DNA of 33,050 bases from JBDSTZ01 sp039927975. Lineage in GTDB: Bacteria; Pseudomonadota; Gammaproteobacteria; Burkholderiales; Burkholderiaceae_D. Shown piece after piece: positions 22,430-30,226 of this stretch (position 1 is its first letter; the number at the start of each line of letters is the position of its first letter). Location: NCBI GenBank assembly GCA_039927975.1, contig JBDSTZ010000505.1, positions 1 to 33,050 of the forward strand, in the 5' to 3' direction. The notes below the pieces were generated by a model, which worked only from the letters and a program-made list of their open reading frames with translations, searched no databases and was not told where the DNA came from. The translations under genes and the position numbers were made by a program.

Positions 22430-23089
22430 TCAGTCCGGGGTGCCGTCGCTGCGGCGTCCCACGTTGCTCTGTTGTTCCTGTTTCCAGCTTTCGTCCGGCT
22501 GGGGCGACTGGCGGTTGGCCTTGTTCGAGAAGCCGGTGTCGTCGTCCATTTTTTCATCGGCCGACTGGCGGTTGGCGCCGCCTGGACTGCGCGGCAGGCC
22601 GCCGGCCACATCGTTCGACTCGTGGCCGGTGGGCAGCGCGGGCGCGCCCTGGCCCGCGCCGGTTTGCGAGCCGGTGCGGTCGACGCTCTGGCGCCCGCCG
22701 GTTTGCTGGCCGAGCAGGCTGTCAGTCTGCGGCGTCGACTGCGAATCGTTGCGCATGCCCGACTGGGTGCCGCTGGCCTGGCCGAGCATGCCGCTGCGTT
22801 GCTCGCCCGACTGGCGGTTGCCGTTCGGGTCACCCGGCACGCCCGCCGCCACGCCGCCCTGGGTGGTGTGGTCGAGCCCCGGCTGGCTGCCGCTTTGCCC
22901 CATCATGCCGCCCTGTTGGCCGGAGCGGGTGCCGCCCTGGGCCTGGGTGTCGCCGTTCAAGGTGCCCGACTGGCGCGAATCGTTCAGATTGTTGCGGTCA
23001 ATGACGCCGCCGCGCGAGGAGGACACGGCCTGTTCGTTGGCGCCGTTGTCGGTCTGGTTGTTGCCTTGGCTGCGTTGGTTCGAGTCCAT
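22430..23089 (-). CDS. Hydrophilic, probably disordered protein with NRQS repeats
   Basis: A 219-residue protein very rich in Gly, Ser, Gln, Asn and Asp, with no hydrophobic core, signal peptide or cysteine, so it is probably intrinsically disordered. Short motifs recur: NRQSGEQ, NRQSADEK and NRQSPQPDES, plus SRQSG and GRQSVD. At DNA level GACTGGCGGTTG recurs with small changes. I know no function. Proteins of this composition in related bacteria are often stress or stationary-phase induced. It is divergent from the KGG stress protein across 360 bp, and that protein also has GNRQSAE, which hints at a shared role. A good ribosome-binding site (AGGA, about 8 bases before the ATG) and codon bias like the neighbours support a real gene. 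Confidence 0.75.
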   Translation of the reverse strand: MDSNQRSQGNNQTDNGANEQAVSSSRGGVIDRNNLNDSRQSGTLNGDTQAQGGTRSGQQGGMMGQSGSQPGLDHTTQGGVAAGVPGDPNGNRQSGEQRSGMLGQASGTQSGMRNDSQSTPQTDSLLGQQTGGRQSVDRTGSQTGAGQGAPALPTGHESNDVAGGLPRSPGGANRQSADEKMDDDTGFSNKANRQSPQPDESWKQEQQSNVGRRSDGTPD

Positions 23090-23449
23090 ATTCGTTTCCT
23101 TTCGCTGTGGGGATGCTGCGCCCGGCGACGGTCGGCGGAAAAGCGCTCAGGCCGTCTTGGCGTTGTCAGGGTTGCCATCATGCGCGTCGGTTCCGGCGCA
23201 CCATATAGGAACACGCACCGCCTCCGTGTAGGACTGGCGCTGACGTGAAGAAGCCTTGGAGCAACCCTCTTGCGCAACCGCATTTTCTGTCGCGCGTTCT
23301 CCTACAAAGTAGGCTGCTCGTGTCCTATACCCTCATCTTTCGGCCCTGCCTAAGATGGTCTGGCCCCTACGCTCATCGGCGCGTGTCGCGGTGGCAAGGG
23401 CAGGCGGCTGCCGCAACTGCGGTGGTTTAACACATGATGGAGGTTCACC
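23090..23449. promoter_or_regulatory. 360-bp divergent intergenic region between the two hydrophilic-protein genes
   Basis: I see no gene here. It holds a perfect inverted repeat CCTAC-AAA-GTAGG (23301-23313), a TTGCGCAA palindrome near 23270, and related elements TATAGGAACAC (about 23206), GTGTAGGAC (about 23226) and, on the same strand in opposite sense, GTGTCCTATAC (about 23320). Repetition of this GTGT-CCTATA-like element in both orientations suggests shared control of the two divergent genes, but no sigma factor can be named. Confidence 0.35.
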
Positions 23450-23809
23450 ATGGCTACAAGTAATCAGGGCAACAAGCAGAGCGGCAGCGAAGGTGGCAGC
23501 CAGGGAGGCGGTACCAAGAACCGTGGTTTCGCATCGATGGATCCGGAGCGTCAACGCCAGATCGCCAGCGAAGGCGGCAAGGCGGCGCACCAGAAGGGCA
23601 CGGCGCACGAGTTCACCTCGGAAGAGGCGCGCCGCGCCGGCAGCATGAGCCACGGCAATCGCCAATCGGCGGAGTCGAGCTCGGACAGCAGCGCACGGGC
23701 AGCCAGCAAGACCGGCGCCAAGGCAGGCAGCAAGCAAGCGACCTCGGCAGGCAGCAAGCAGAGCGAGGGCGGCGGCAATAAATCAGGTGGCACGAACAAG
23801 TCGCGCTAG
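23450..23809 (+). CDS. KGG-motif general stress protein (Con-10/GsiB-like)
   Basis: A 119-residue hydrophilic protein. The core RGFASMDPERQRQIASEGGKAAHQKGTAHEFTSEEARRAG (in two blocks, about residues 25-64) carries the KGG family signature (RGFASMD, EGGKAAH, and the second S-x-EEA-x-x-AG element). The rest is Ser/Gly/Lys/Gln-rich and ends in lysine-rich repeats (ASKTGAKAGSKQ, AGSKQSEGGG). The family is induced by stress, stationary phase or desiccation, and is thought to protect cell components; no catalytic role is known. GGAGG lies 7 bases before the ATG. It is followed by a good intrinsic terminator, so it is a single-gene transcript. It shares the GNRQSAE motif with the divergent 219-aa protein. 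Confidence 0.9.
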   Translation: MATSNQGNKQSGSEGGSQGGGTKNRGFASMDPERQRQIASEGGKAAHQKGTAHEFTSEEARRAGSMSHGNRQSAESSSDSSARAASKTGAKAGSKQATSAGSKQSEGGGNKSGGTNKSR

Positions 23810-23847
23810 GCCAGAGCGGCGCTGGCCGGGGCGTCCGGCCGTGAATT

Positions 23848-23874
23848 GGGGGGCGCTGGCTCCCCGTTTTATTT
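23848..23874 (+). terminator. Intrinsic terminator after the KGG protein gene
   Basis: Six G's from 23848 pair with CCCC ending at 23865 in a 7-bp stem (one G-U pair, loop GCTG), directly followed by GTTTTATTT. It lies 39 bases after the stop. Confidence 0.65.
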
Positions 23875-23948
23875 CCATAATCCACCAAAATGGGGGATGA
23901 ATGCGGTAAAATCTCTGCGCCTTTTCAATCTGCCAGAGGAAAACCGTC

Positions 23949-24350
23949 GTGAAACAAGTGGTCATCCGCCAAGTAAAAAGCATGTCGATGTCGTGCGATC
24001 CAGTCGGCAATGTATTGCTGGCCAAGTTTTCCGCCGTCGACGCCAAGGATATCTGCGTGATTATTCCGGCCTCCATCGTGTTCTGGCTGTTGCAGCATAT
24101 TCCGGTCAATCAGAACCCGCGCCTGCCGATGCCGCCGCAAGGGCCTGGCATCCACCCCGACGAATGGCACGACCCCGAACTGGCGCGCGCGATGAGCGTC
24201 AATTGCCAGACTTTCCCCGATGCGCTGCGCATGACGTTTGAAACCGAAATGCGGCCCTTCATCACGGTGCTGCTGAACCTGTCGAACGTCGAACTGTTGC
24301 GTCAATACCTGGCTGCCTACAGCAAGGACCTGATGAATCTGGACGCCTGA
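23949..24350 (+). CDS. Hypothetical protein, 133 aa
   Basis: I do not recognise this protein. It starts at a GTG with AGAGGA 6 bases upstream and runs 133 residues. It is soluble, with one moderately hydrophobic stretch (ICVIIPASIVFWLLQHI, about residues 35-51) too short and mixed for a sure membrane helix. The middle is proline-rich (NPRLPMPPQGPGIHP) and the C-terminal half looks helical (FITVLLNLSNVELLRQYLAAY). Codon use and third-position G+C match the neighbours, supporting a real gene. TAAAAT at 23907-23912 could be its -10 box. It lies 101 bases before the carboxypeptidase gene on the same strand; a functional link is not shown. Confidence 0.7.
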   Translation: MKQVVIRQVKSMSMSCDPVGNVLLAKFSAVDAKDICVIIPASIVFWLLQHIPVNQNPRLPMPPQGPGIHPDEWHDPELARAMSVNCQTFPDALRMTFETEMRPFITVLLNLSNVELLRQYLAAYSKDLMNLDA

Positions 24351-24451
24351 ACGGCGTCGAATCATCCCATCGGATCGGCTGCGGCGCGAGGAGCGGCCGG
24401 GTCTCGATCCGGGTATGATGCTGGACAGGTCAACTGCCAGCGGAGCCATTC

Positions 24452-25573
24452 ATGCCCATCAAAATCAGCCAGCAATTCGATTCCGGCGCCATTGAGGTGG
24501 TGCAGGCCGCCAGCGCCGACCGGATCGATGTGAATCTGCGCAAGGACTCGCACGCCGACATCCACCAGTGGTTCCACTTTCGCCTGCAAGGGGCGCGTGG
24601 ACAGGCATGCACAATCCGTTTCCTGAACGCCGGGCAAGCCACCTATCCCAAGGGATTTGAAGGCTACCAGGCCGTCGCCAGCTATGACACCGAAACCTGG
24701 TTCCGCGTGCCGACCAGCTTCGACGGCCAGGTCATGACGATCAGCCATACGCCGGATCTGGACAGCGTTTATTACGCTTATTTTGAACCGTATTCGTACG
24801 AGCGCCACCTGCGACTGCTAGGGGAAGTGGCCGAGAACCCGATCGCGCGCGTGCTCGACATCGGCAGCAGCGTCGACGGCCGCGACATGAACCTGGTGGT
24901 GGTCGGCAAGCCGTCGGCGGCCAAGAAAGTGTGGGTCATCGCACGCCAGCATCCGGGCGAGACAATGGCCGAATGGTTTGTCGAGGGCATGCTCGACGCG
25001 CTGCTCGACAACAGCAATCCGGTTGCCCGCAAGTTGCTCGAACGCGCCGTGTTCTACATCGTGCCGAATATGAATCCGGACGGCGCCTATCGCGGCAACC
25101 TGCGCACCACTGCGGCGGGCGCCAATCTGAACCGCGAATGGATGACGCCGTCGATCGAGCGCAGTCCCGAGGTGCTGTGCGTGAAGGAGAGAATCCACGC
25201 GATCGGCTGCGACATGTTTTTCGATATTCACGGCGACGAGGCGCTGCCTTACAACTTCGTGGCCGGTAACGAAATGCTGGCCGACTTCACGCCCGAGCGC
25301 GCCGCCAGGCAGAGCGCCTTCATCGCGCAGTACATGGCCGCCAGTCCCGATTTTCAAAATGTGTATGGCTACCCGTCCAGCAAATACAACGCTGACATGC
25401 TGACCCTGGCGTCGAAATATATTGGCCACACCTTTGGCTGCCTGTCGCTGACGCTGGAAATGCCGTTCAAGGACAATGCCGATCTGCCCGATCCCTACTC
25501 CGGCTGGAACGGCGAGCGCAGCAGCCAGCTTGGCGCCGCGATCCTGCAACCGATTTTGCATTCACTGAGTTAA
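24452..25573 (+). CDS. M14-family zinc carboxypeptidase, cytosolic (CCP/Nna1) type
   Basis: A 373-residue cytosolic metallopeptidase without a signal peptide. Residues about 1-120 are the beta-rich N-terminal domain found in the cytosolic carboxypeptidase subfamily (FHFRLQGARGQACTIRFLNA). The catalytic domain has zinc ligands H167 and E170 in RQHPGET and H260 in DIHGDE, the substrate-binding NPDG and NLNR motifs (209-228), and catalytic E336 in LSLTLEMPF. Eukaryotic members remove glutamates from tubulin and other protein tails; the bacterial substrate is unknown, although cleavage of C-terminal or branched acidic residues is the fair guess. GGAG precedes the ATG at 24452. The CYTH gene begins 3 bases after its stop, so these genes form an operon. 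Confidence 0.92.
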   Translation: MPIKISQQFDSGAIEVVQAASADRIDVNLRKDSHADIHQWFHFRLQGARGQACTIRFLNAGQATYPKGFEGYQAVASYDTETWFRVPTSFDGQVMTISHTPDLDSVYYAYFEPYSYERHLRLLGEVAENPIARVLDIGSSVDGRDMNLVVVGKPSAAKKVWVIARQHPGETMAEWFVEGMLDALLDNSNPVARKLLERAVFYIVPNMNPDGAYRGNLRTTAAGANLNREWMTPSIERSPEVLCVKERIHAIGCDMFFDIHGDEALPYNFVAGNEMLADFTPERAARQSAFIAQYMAASPDFQNVYGYPSSKYNADMLTLASKYIGHTFGCLSLTLEMPFKDNADLPDPYSGWNGERSSQLGAAILQPILHSLS

Positions 25574-25576
25574 GGC

Positions 25577-26041
25577 ATGGGCATCGAGATTGAACGGAAG
25601 TTTTTGCTGACCGGCGATGGCTGGCGCGCGTTGGGCGAGCCGGTGCTGCTGCGCCAGGGGTATCTGTCCGCGCATCCGGAACGGGTGGTGCGGGTGCGGG
25701 TGGAAGGCGGGCAGGGCACCATGACGATCAAGGGCCGCAGCCGGGGCGCCACGCGCGGCGAGTGGGAGTATCCGATTCCGCTGGCCGATGCGAATGAATT
25801 GCTCGATAGCTTGTGCGAACAGCCGTTCATCGAGAAGTACCGCAGCCGGATTGCGTTTGGCGGCAATGTGTGGGAAGTCGATGAATTCCTCGGCGCGAAC
25901 CAGGGATTGAAGTTTGCCGAGATCGAATTGGCGTCGGAAGACCAGGCGTTCGACAAGCCGGAGTGGATCGGCGAGGAAGTCACGCACGACGCGCGGTATT
26001 TCAATTCGAGTTTGATGCGGCTGCCGTTTTCGAAATGGTAA
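25577..26041 (+). CDS. CYTH-domain protein (inorganic triphosphatase-like)
   Basis: A 154-residue protein that is one complete CYTH domain. The N-terminal E-x-E-x-K signature is EIERK (E4, E6, K8). Alternating basic and acidic strands line the triphosphate tunnel: RVRVEGGQGTMTIKGRSRG, EWEYPIP, EKYRSRIAFGGNVWEVDEF and FAEIELASED. Prokaryotic members hydrolyse inorganic triphosphate or other triphosphorylated compounds with a divalent metal. It starts 3 bases after the carboxypeptidase stop. Its stop codon lies inside the first codons of the ADP-ribosylglycohydrolase gene (ATGGTAA at 26035-26041), indicating translational coupling. Confidence 0.92.
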   Translation: MGIEIERKFLLTGDGWRALGEPVLLRQGYLSAHPERVVRVRVEGGQGTMTIKGRSRGATRGEWEYPIPLADANELLDSLCEQPFIEKYRSRIAFGGNVWEVDEFLGANQGLKFAEIELASEDQAFDKPEWIGEEVTHDARYFNSSLMRLPFSKW

Positions 26042-26970
26042 CGGGCGCGCACGGCGACATCGCCGGCGATAACTTGCAGAGCGATCGGTATCGCGGCTGC
26101 TTGCTTGGCCTGGCATGCGGTGACGCGGTAGGCACCACGGTGGAGTTCCTGCCGCGCGGCACCTTCGCACGGATGACCGATATGTGCGGGGGCGGGCCCT
26201 TCGAGTTGCGCGCGGGCGACTGGACGGACGATACGTCGATGGCGCTGTGCCTGGCGCATAGCCTGGTCTTCTGCAAGGGCTTCAATCCGACCGATCAGAT
26301 GAACCGCTACTGCAACTGGTACAACTACGGATACATGAGCAGTACCGGCGAGTGTTTTGACATTGGCGCCACTGTGGCTACCGCACTCAGGCGCTATCTG
26401 GACACCAAGGATCCATTTGCTGGCTCGACCGATCCGCACACAGCGGGCAATGGCGCGCTGATGCGCTTGGCGCCGATCGCGATGTTTTACGCGGGCGATT
26501 TACTGCAGCTATTCCGGTTCGCCGGCGAGAGCACACGTACGACCCACGGCGCGCAGGAAACCATCGAATGTTCTAGATTGTTCGCGCTTCAGTTGCAAGC
26601 GGCGCTCGATGGCGCGAACAAGGACGAGATCTTGCGCGTCGCGTATCCAGAGCCCTTGAGCGGCAATGTCGCATCGATTGCACGCGGCGACTTTTCATCG
26701 AAAAGCGAATCGGACATCAAGGGCAGCGGGTACTGTGTCGCTTCGCTCGAAGCGGCGTTGTGGTGCTTTCACCTGACGGACTCGTTCGAGTCGGCGATTT
26801 TGAAAGCGGCGAACCTGGGCGATGACGCCGATACCACGGCGGCGATTTGCGGCCAGATCGCCGGAGCATATTATGGGGTTGCGGGTATTCCGCCGCATTG
26901 GGTTGCGCAGCCGATGCGGGAGGAGATTGTCGGCTTGGCCGATTCGCTGCTCGCGCTTCGCGCCCAATGA
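26035..26970 (+). CDS. ADP-ribosylglycohydrolase family protein
   Basis: A 311-residue all-helical, two-magnesium enzyme of the ARH/DraG superfamily. The blocks are YRGCLLGLACGDAVGTTVEF (about 19-38), DWTDDTSMAL with metal ligands T64, D65 and D66, GNGALMRLAPI (about 138-148), and NLGDDADTTAAICGQIAGAYYG (about 260-281) with the second metal-binding aspartates. These enzymes remove ADP-ribose from proteins or nucleic acids, or cleave related compounds. I start at the ATG at 26035, which overlaps the CYTH stop by 7 bases; the open frame starts earlier, inside CYTH, and is not family-like. No ADP-ribosyltransferase gene is in the window, so its target is open. G+C is a little lower than in the flanks. 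Confidence 0.92.
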   Translation: MVTGAHGDIAGDNLQSDRYRGCLLGLACGDAVGTTVEFLPRGTFARMTDMCGGGPFELRAGDWTDDTSMALCLAHSLVFCKGFNPTDQMNRYCNWYNYGYMSSTGECFDIGATVATALRRYLDTKDPFAGSTDPHTAGNGALMRLAPIAMFYAGDLLQLFRFAGESTRTTHGAQETIECSRLFALQLQAALDGANKDEILRVAYPEPLSGNVASIARGDFSSKSESDIKGSGYCVASLEAALWCFHLTDSFESAILKAANLGDDADTTAAICGQIAGAYYGVAGIPPHWVAQPMREEIVGLADSLLALRAQ

Positions 26971-27221
26971 CGCGTCGTTATTGTGAATGATTCGCCGACG
27001 GTTGCTCTGAGCGACTGCTCGCGCAGCGATTCCATCTTCCCGTGACCAAGCCCTCTCACACGTTCGTTTGGATAGGGCGGCGATCACCGCTTTAGTGCGC
27101 GGGGGCACCAGTTTCGCGCGGATCCGGCGCGGAGCATTTATTCGACGCCATTGCGTCAAGCTTTTTCACTGGGGAACGAACCGGTTAGAACTCCGGGCAC
27201 GGCGTTTGCTTTATGTAATTC

Positions 27222-27237
27222 ATCTTGTATGCAAGAT
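27222..27237. promoter_or_regulatory. GntR-type operator candidate before the biuret operon
   Basis: ATCTTG-TATG-CAAGAT is a perfect 6-bp inverted repeat whose core TTGTATGCAA resembles sites of FCD-type GntR regulators. It ends 7 bases before the allophanate hydrolase ATG at 27245. TGTAAT (27214-27219) is a 5/6 match to a -10 box just upstream, so the palindrome would cover the transcription start, a good place for repression. The GntR gene is not in the window. Confidence 0.55.
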
Positions 27238-27244
27238 TGAACAC

Positions 27245-29053
27245 ATGAACCCTACAGCGCCGATCGACCTTGGTTTTTCCAGCTTGCAGCGTCACTACCT
27301 GGCCGGCAGTCTCAGCCCGTCCGTTTGCATCGCGCACGTGCTTGCCCGCATCGAGGCGGCCGCGCGTGCCGAGGTGTGGATCAGCCGGGTCGACGCGGAC
27401 AGCTTGTTCCGCCGGGCCACACAACTTGAATACGAACTGGCGCGTCTCGGCGACAAGGTTCTCGAACGTTTCCCGCTATTCGGCCTGCCGTTCGCGGTCA
27501 AGGACAACATCGACGTGGCGGGCATGCCGACCACCGCCGCCTGTCCCGCCTTCGCGTATGTGCCGCAGGTGTCGGCGCATGTTGTCGAGCGCCTGCTGGA
27601 CGCCGGCGCCATCCTGATCGGCAAGACCAATCTCGACCAGTTCGCTACCGGCCTGGTCGGCGTGCGCTCGCCGTACGGCGCGGTGCGCAACGCGCTCAAC
27701 CCAGAGTACGTCTCTGGCGGTTCCAGCTCCGGCTCGGCAGTCGCGGTGGCGCTCGGGCTGGTCAGCTTTTCGCTTGGTACCGACACGGCCGGCTCGGGCA
27801 GGGTGCCGGCCGGCTTCAACCACATCGTCGGCCTCAAGCCGAGCCGCGGGCTGCTGAGCAATGGCGGCGTGTTCCCCGCCTGCCGTACGCTCGATTGCGT
27901 GTCGATCTTCGCAGCCACCGTGCCCGACGCATGGCGTGCCGTCGGCGTGGCGGCCGGTTACGATGCGGCCGATCCCTGGTCGCGCCGGCTCACCATGTCG
28001 GGCGTGAAGCGGCGCGGCTACCGTATCGCGATACCTGACCGGCGCGAGTTTTTTGGCGACACGCAAGCCGAGGAAGCTTTTGCCGCCAGTCTCGCCAGCG
28101 TGCGCACCATGCCGAACGTGGAGATCGACAGCGTGCCGTTCGAGGTGTTCGCCGAAGCCGCGCGATTGCTGTACGAGGGCCCGTGGGTGGCCGAGCGGCG
28201 CGCCGCCGTCGGCGATTTTTTCGACACCCACCGGGACGACGTCGACCCGAGCGTGAAAACCATCCTCGCCAAGGCTGACCGCTTCAACGCGGTCGACGCC
28301 TTCAACGGCCAGTACCGCCTGGCCGCCCTCAAGCGCGAGGCCGACACGCTGCTCGCGCCTTTCGATTTCATGCTGGTGCCAACCACACCGACCATGCCGA
28401 CCCTGGCGGACCTCGCCGCCGAACCGCTGCTGCGCAACTCCGAACTTGGCTACTACACGAACTTCGTCAACTTCTTCGATATGGCGGCGCTGGCGCTGCC
28501 GGGCGCCTGGCGCGCCGATGGTCTGCCGTCCGGTATCACCTTGATCGGCCCGTCCGGCGCCGACCAGCGCCTGGCCGCATTCGGCGAAGCGGCCGAGGCG
28601 CTCTTCACTGGGGCCGCCAATGTGGACGCAGTCGCCAGCGCGCCATTGCCATTTAACGAGACCAGTGTGAAGGTCGCGGTGGTCGGGGCCCACCTGTCCG
28701 GCCAACCGCTCAACTGGCAACTGCTCGAACGCGGCGCGCGTAAGGTGGCCAGCACCACCACCAGCGCCCATTACCGCCTGTACGCGCTGGCCAACACCAC
28801 CCCGCCCAAGCCAGGCCTGGTGCGGGTGGCCGAGCAGGGCGCGGCCATCGCCATCGAGGTGTGGGAACTGCCGGTGCGCCTGTTCGGCGAATTCGTCGCG
28901 CAGATTCCCGCGCCGCTCGGTATCGGCTCGCTCGAACTGGCCGACGGCAGCTGGGTCAGCGGCTTCATTTGCGAGCCGTGGGCACTGGCGTCCGCCACCG
29001 ATATCACCGCGCACGGCGGCTGGCGTGCCTACCTGTCCCAGCTTACCCAGTAA
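27245..29053 (+). CDS. atzF: Allophanate hydrolase (AtzF type)
   Basis: A 602-residue cytosolic enzyme that splits allophanate into ammonia and CO2. The N-terminal amidase-signature domain (to about residue 455) has the catalytic lysine K86 in FAVKDNIDV, the cis-serine S160 in SGGSSSGSAV and the nucleophile S184 in GTDTAGSGRVPAG. From memory, Pseudomonas sp. ADP AtzF uses K91, S165 and S189, a constant offset of 5. The C-terminal domain (VKVAVVGAHLSGQPLNWQL and onward to the end) is the extra domain specific to allophanate hydrolases. No urea carboxylase gene is adjacent, so allophanate probably comes from biuret through the downstream BiuH-like enzyme. The ATG at 27245 has no clear ribosome-binding site. 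It is the first gene of the biuret operon, 50 bases before the binding-protein gene. Confidence 0.93.
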   Translation: MNPTAPIDLGFSSLQRHYLAGSLSPSVCIAHVLARIEAAARAEVWISRVDADSLFRRATQLEYELARLGDKVLERFPLFGLPFAVKDNIDVAGMPTTAACPAFAYVPQVSAHVVERLLDAGAILIGKTNLDQFATGLVGVRSPYGAVRNALNPEYVSGGSSSGSAVAVALGLVSFSLGTDTAGSGRVPAGFNHIVGLKPSRGLLSNGGVFPACRTLDCVSIFAATVPDAWRAVGVAAGYDAADPWSRRLTMSGVKRRGYRIAIPDRREFFGDTQAEEAFAASLASVRTMPNVEIDSVPFEVFAEAARLLYEGPWVAERRAAVGDFFDTHRDDVDPSVKTILAKADRFNAVDAFNGQYRLAALKREADTLLAPFDFMLVPTTPTMPTLADLAAEPLLRNSELGYYTNFVNFFDMAALALPGAWRADGLPSGITLIGPSGADQRLAAFGEAAEALFTGAANVDAVASAPLPFNETSVKVAVVGAHLSGQPLNWQLLERGARKVASTTTSAHYRLYALANTTPPKPGLVRVAEQGAAIAIEVWELPVRLFGEFVAQIPAPLGIGSLELADGSWVSGFICEPWALASATDITAHGGWRAYLSQLTQ

Positions 29054-29103
29054 GACCACAACAACAAGATCTGCCAACCCAACCCACTGAAAGAGGACCC
29101 ACC

Positions 29104-30216
29104 ATGAGCTCACACAATCGCCGCAATTTTCTCAAACAGAGTGGCGCGGCAGCGTTGCTCGGCATGCTGCCGTTCGAGCTGGCGCAGGCCGCCGCCGCCG
29201 GCAACCTGGTGGTGGGGGTGATCTACGTGGGCCCGCGCGGCGACTTCGGCTACAACCAGGCGCAGGCCCAGGCGGTCGCCATCATCAAGAAGATCCCCGG
29301 CGTGAAGGTGGTCGAGGAAGAGAAGGTGCCGGAAACCGTCGCCGTGCAAAAGACCATGGAGGCGATGATCGAGCAGGACAAGGCGACGCTGATCTTCGCC
29401 ACCTCGTTCGGCTACTTCGATCCGCACGTGCTGAAGATGGCCGAAAAATATCCGAAGGTGCGCTTCGCCCACTGCGGCGGCATGTGGACCGCCGGTAAGC
29501 ACCCGCTCAACGTCGGCAGCTACTTCGGCTACATCGACGAGTGCCAGTATCTCGACGGCGTGGTGGCCGGCCATATGAGCAAGAGCAAAAAGCTCGGCTT
29601 CGTCGCCGCCAAGCCGATTCCCCAGGTGCTGCGCAACATTAACGCCTTCACGCTGGGCGCGCAGTCGGTCGACCCGAGCATCACCACCCACGTGATCTTC
29701 ACGGGCGACTGGTCGCAGCCAGTCAAGGAAGCGGAGGCCGCCAACAGCCTGCTCGACCAGGGCTGCGACGTGCTGACCTGCCACGTCGACGGGCCGAAGG
29801 TGGTGGTCGAGACGGCCGAGAAACGCGGCAAGATGAGCTGCGGCTACCACGCCAGCCAGGCCAAGCTGGCGCCGAAAGGCTACCTGACCGGCGCCGAGTG
29901 GGACTGGTCGACTCCGTACGCCGAGTTGATCAAGGAATCGCAAACGGCCAAGCCGATGGATAACTTCCTGCGTGGCGGTTTGAAGGAGGGCTTCGTCAAG
30001 ATGTCGCCGTATGGCGCCTCGGTGACGGCGGCGGCCAGGACGAAGGCCGACGCCATCAAGGCCGAGATGGTCAAGGGCAGCTTCGCCATCTTCAAGGGAC
30101 CGATCAAGGACAACACCGGCAAGGTGGTGATCCCGGCCGGCACCACCCAGGTGCAGACCGCGCCCGAACTGGAAGCGATGAACTACCTGGTGGCCGGCGT
30201 CATCGGCAAGGCATAA
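29104..30216 (+). CDS. BMP-family ABC transporter substrate-binding protein
   Basis: A 370-residue periplasmic binding protein of the BmpA/PnrA (basic membrane protein) family. The N-terminus has RRNFLKQSGAAALLGMLPF, a twin-arginine signal, with cleavage expected near AQAAAA. The mature part shows VVGVIYVGPRGDFGYNQAQ, ATSFGYFDPHVLKMAEKYPKV in pieces, HCGGMWTAGKHPLNVGSYFG and DVLTCHVDGPKVVVETAEKRGK, typical of the fold. Known family ligands are nucleosides, but operon context (allophanate and biuret hydrolases) suggests biuret or a similar small urea-like compound. GAGGA stands 8 bases before the ATG. Two permease genes follow directly: the ribosome-binding site of the first overlaps this gene's stop. 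Confidence 0.9.
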   Translation: MSSHNRRNFLKQSGAAALLGMLPFELAQAAAAGNLVVGVIYVGPRGDFGYNQAQAQAVAIIKKIPGVKVVEEEKVPETVAVQKTMEAMIEQDKATLIFATSFGYFDPHVLKMAEKYPKVRFAHCGGMWTAGKHPLNVGSYFGYIDECQYLDGVVAGHMSKSKKLGFVAAKPIPQVLRNINAFTLGAQSVDPSITTHVIFTGDWSQPVKEAEAANSLLDQGCDVLTCHVDGPKVVVETAEKRGKMSCGYHASQAKLAPKGYLTGAEWDWSTPYAELIKESQTAKPMDNFLRGGLKEGFVKMSPYGASVTAAARTKADAIKAEMVKGSFAIFKGPIKDNTGKVVIPAGTTQVQTAPELEAMNYLVAGVIGKA

Positions 30217-30226
30217 GGAGCACGCC

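Noticed and set aside
23245..23430. A 61-codon open frame between the two hydrophilic-protein genes
   Set aside because: No ribosome-binding site, no homology-like pattern, and it lies in a region of repeats and palindromes typical of control DNA.
27245..29053. Urea amidolyase or Asn/Gln-tRNA amidotransferase subunit A (GatA)
   Set aside because: The protein has the C-terminal domain specific to allophanate hydrolases and no biotin carboxylase part, and no gatB or gatC neighbours exist.
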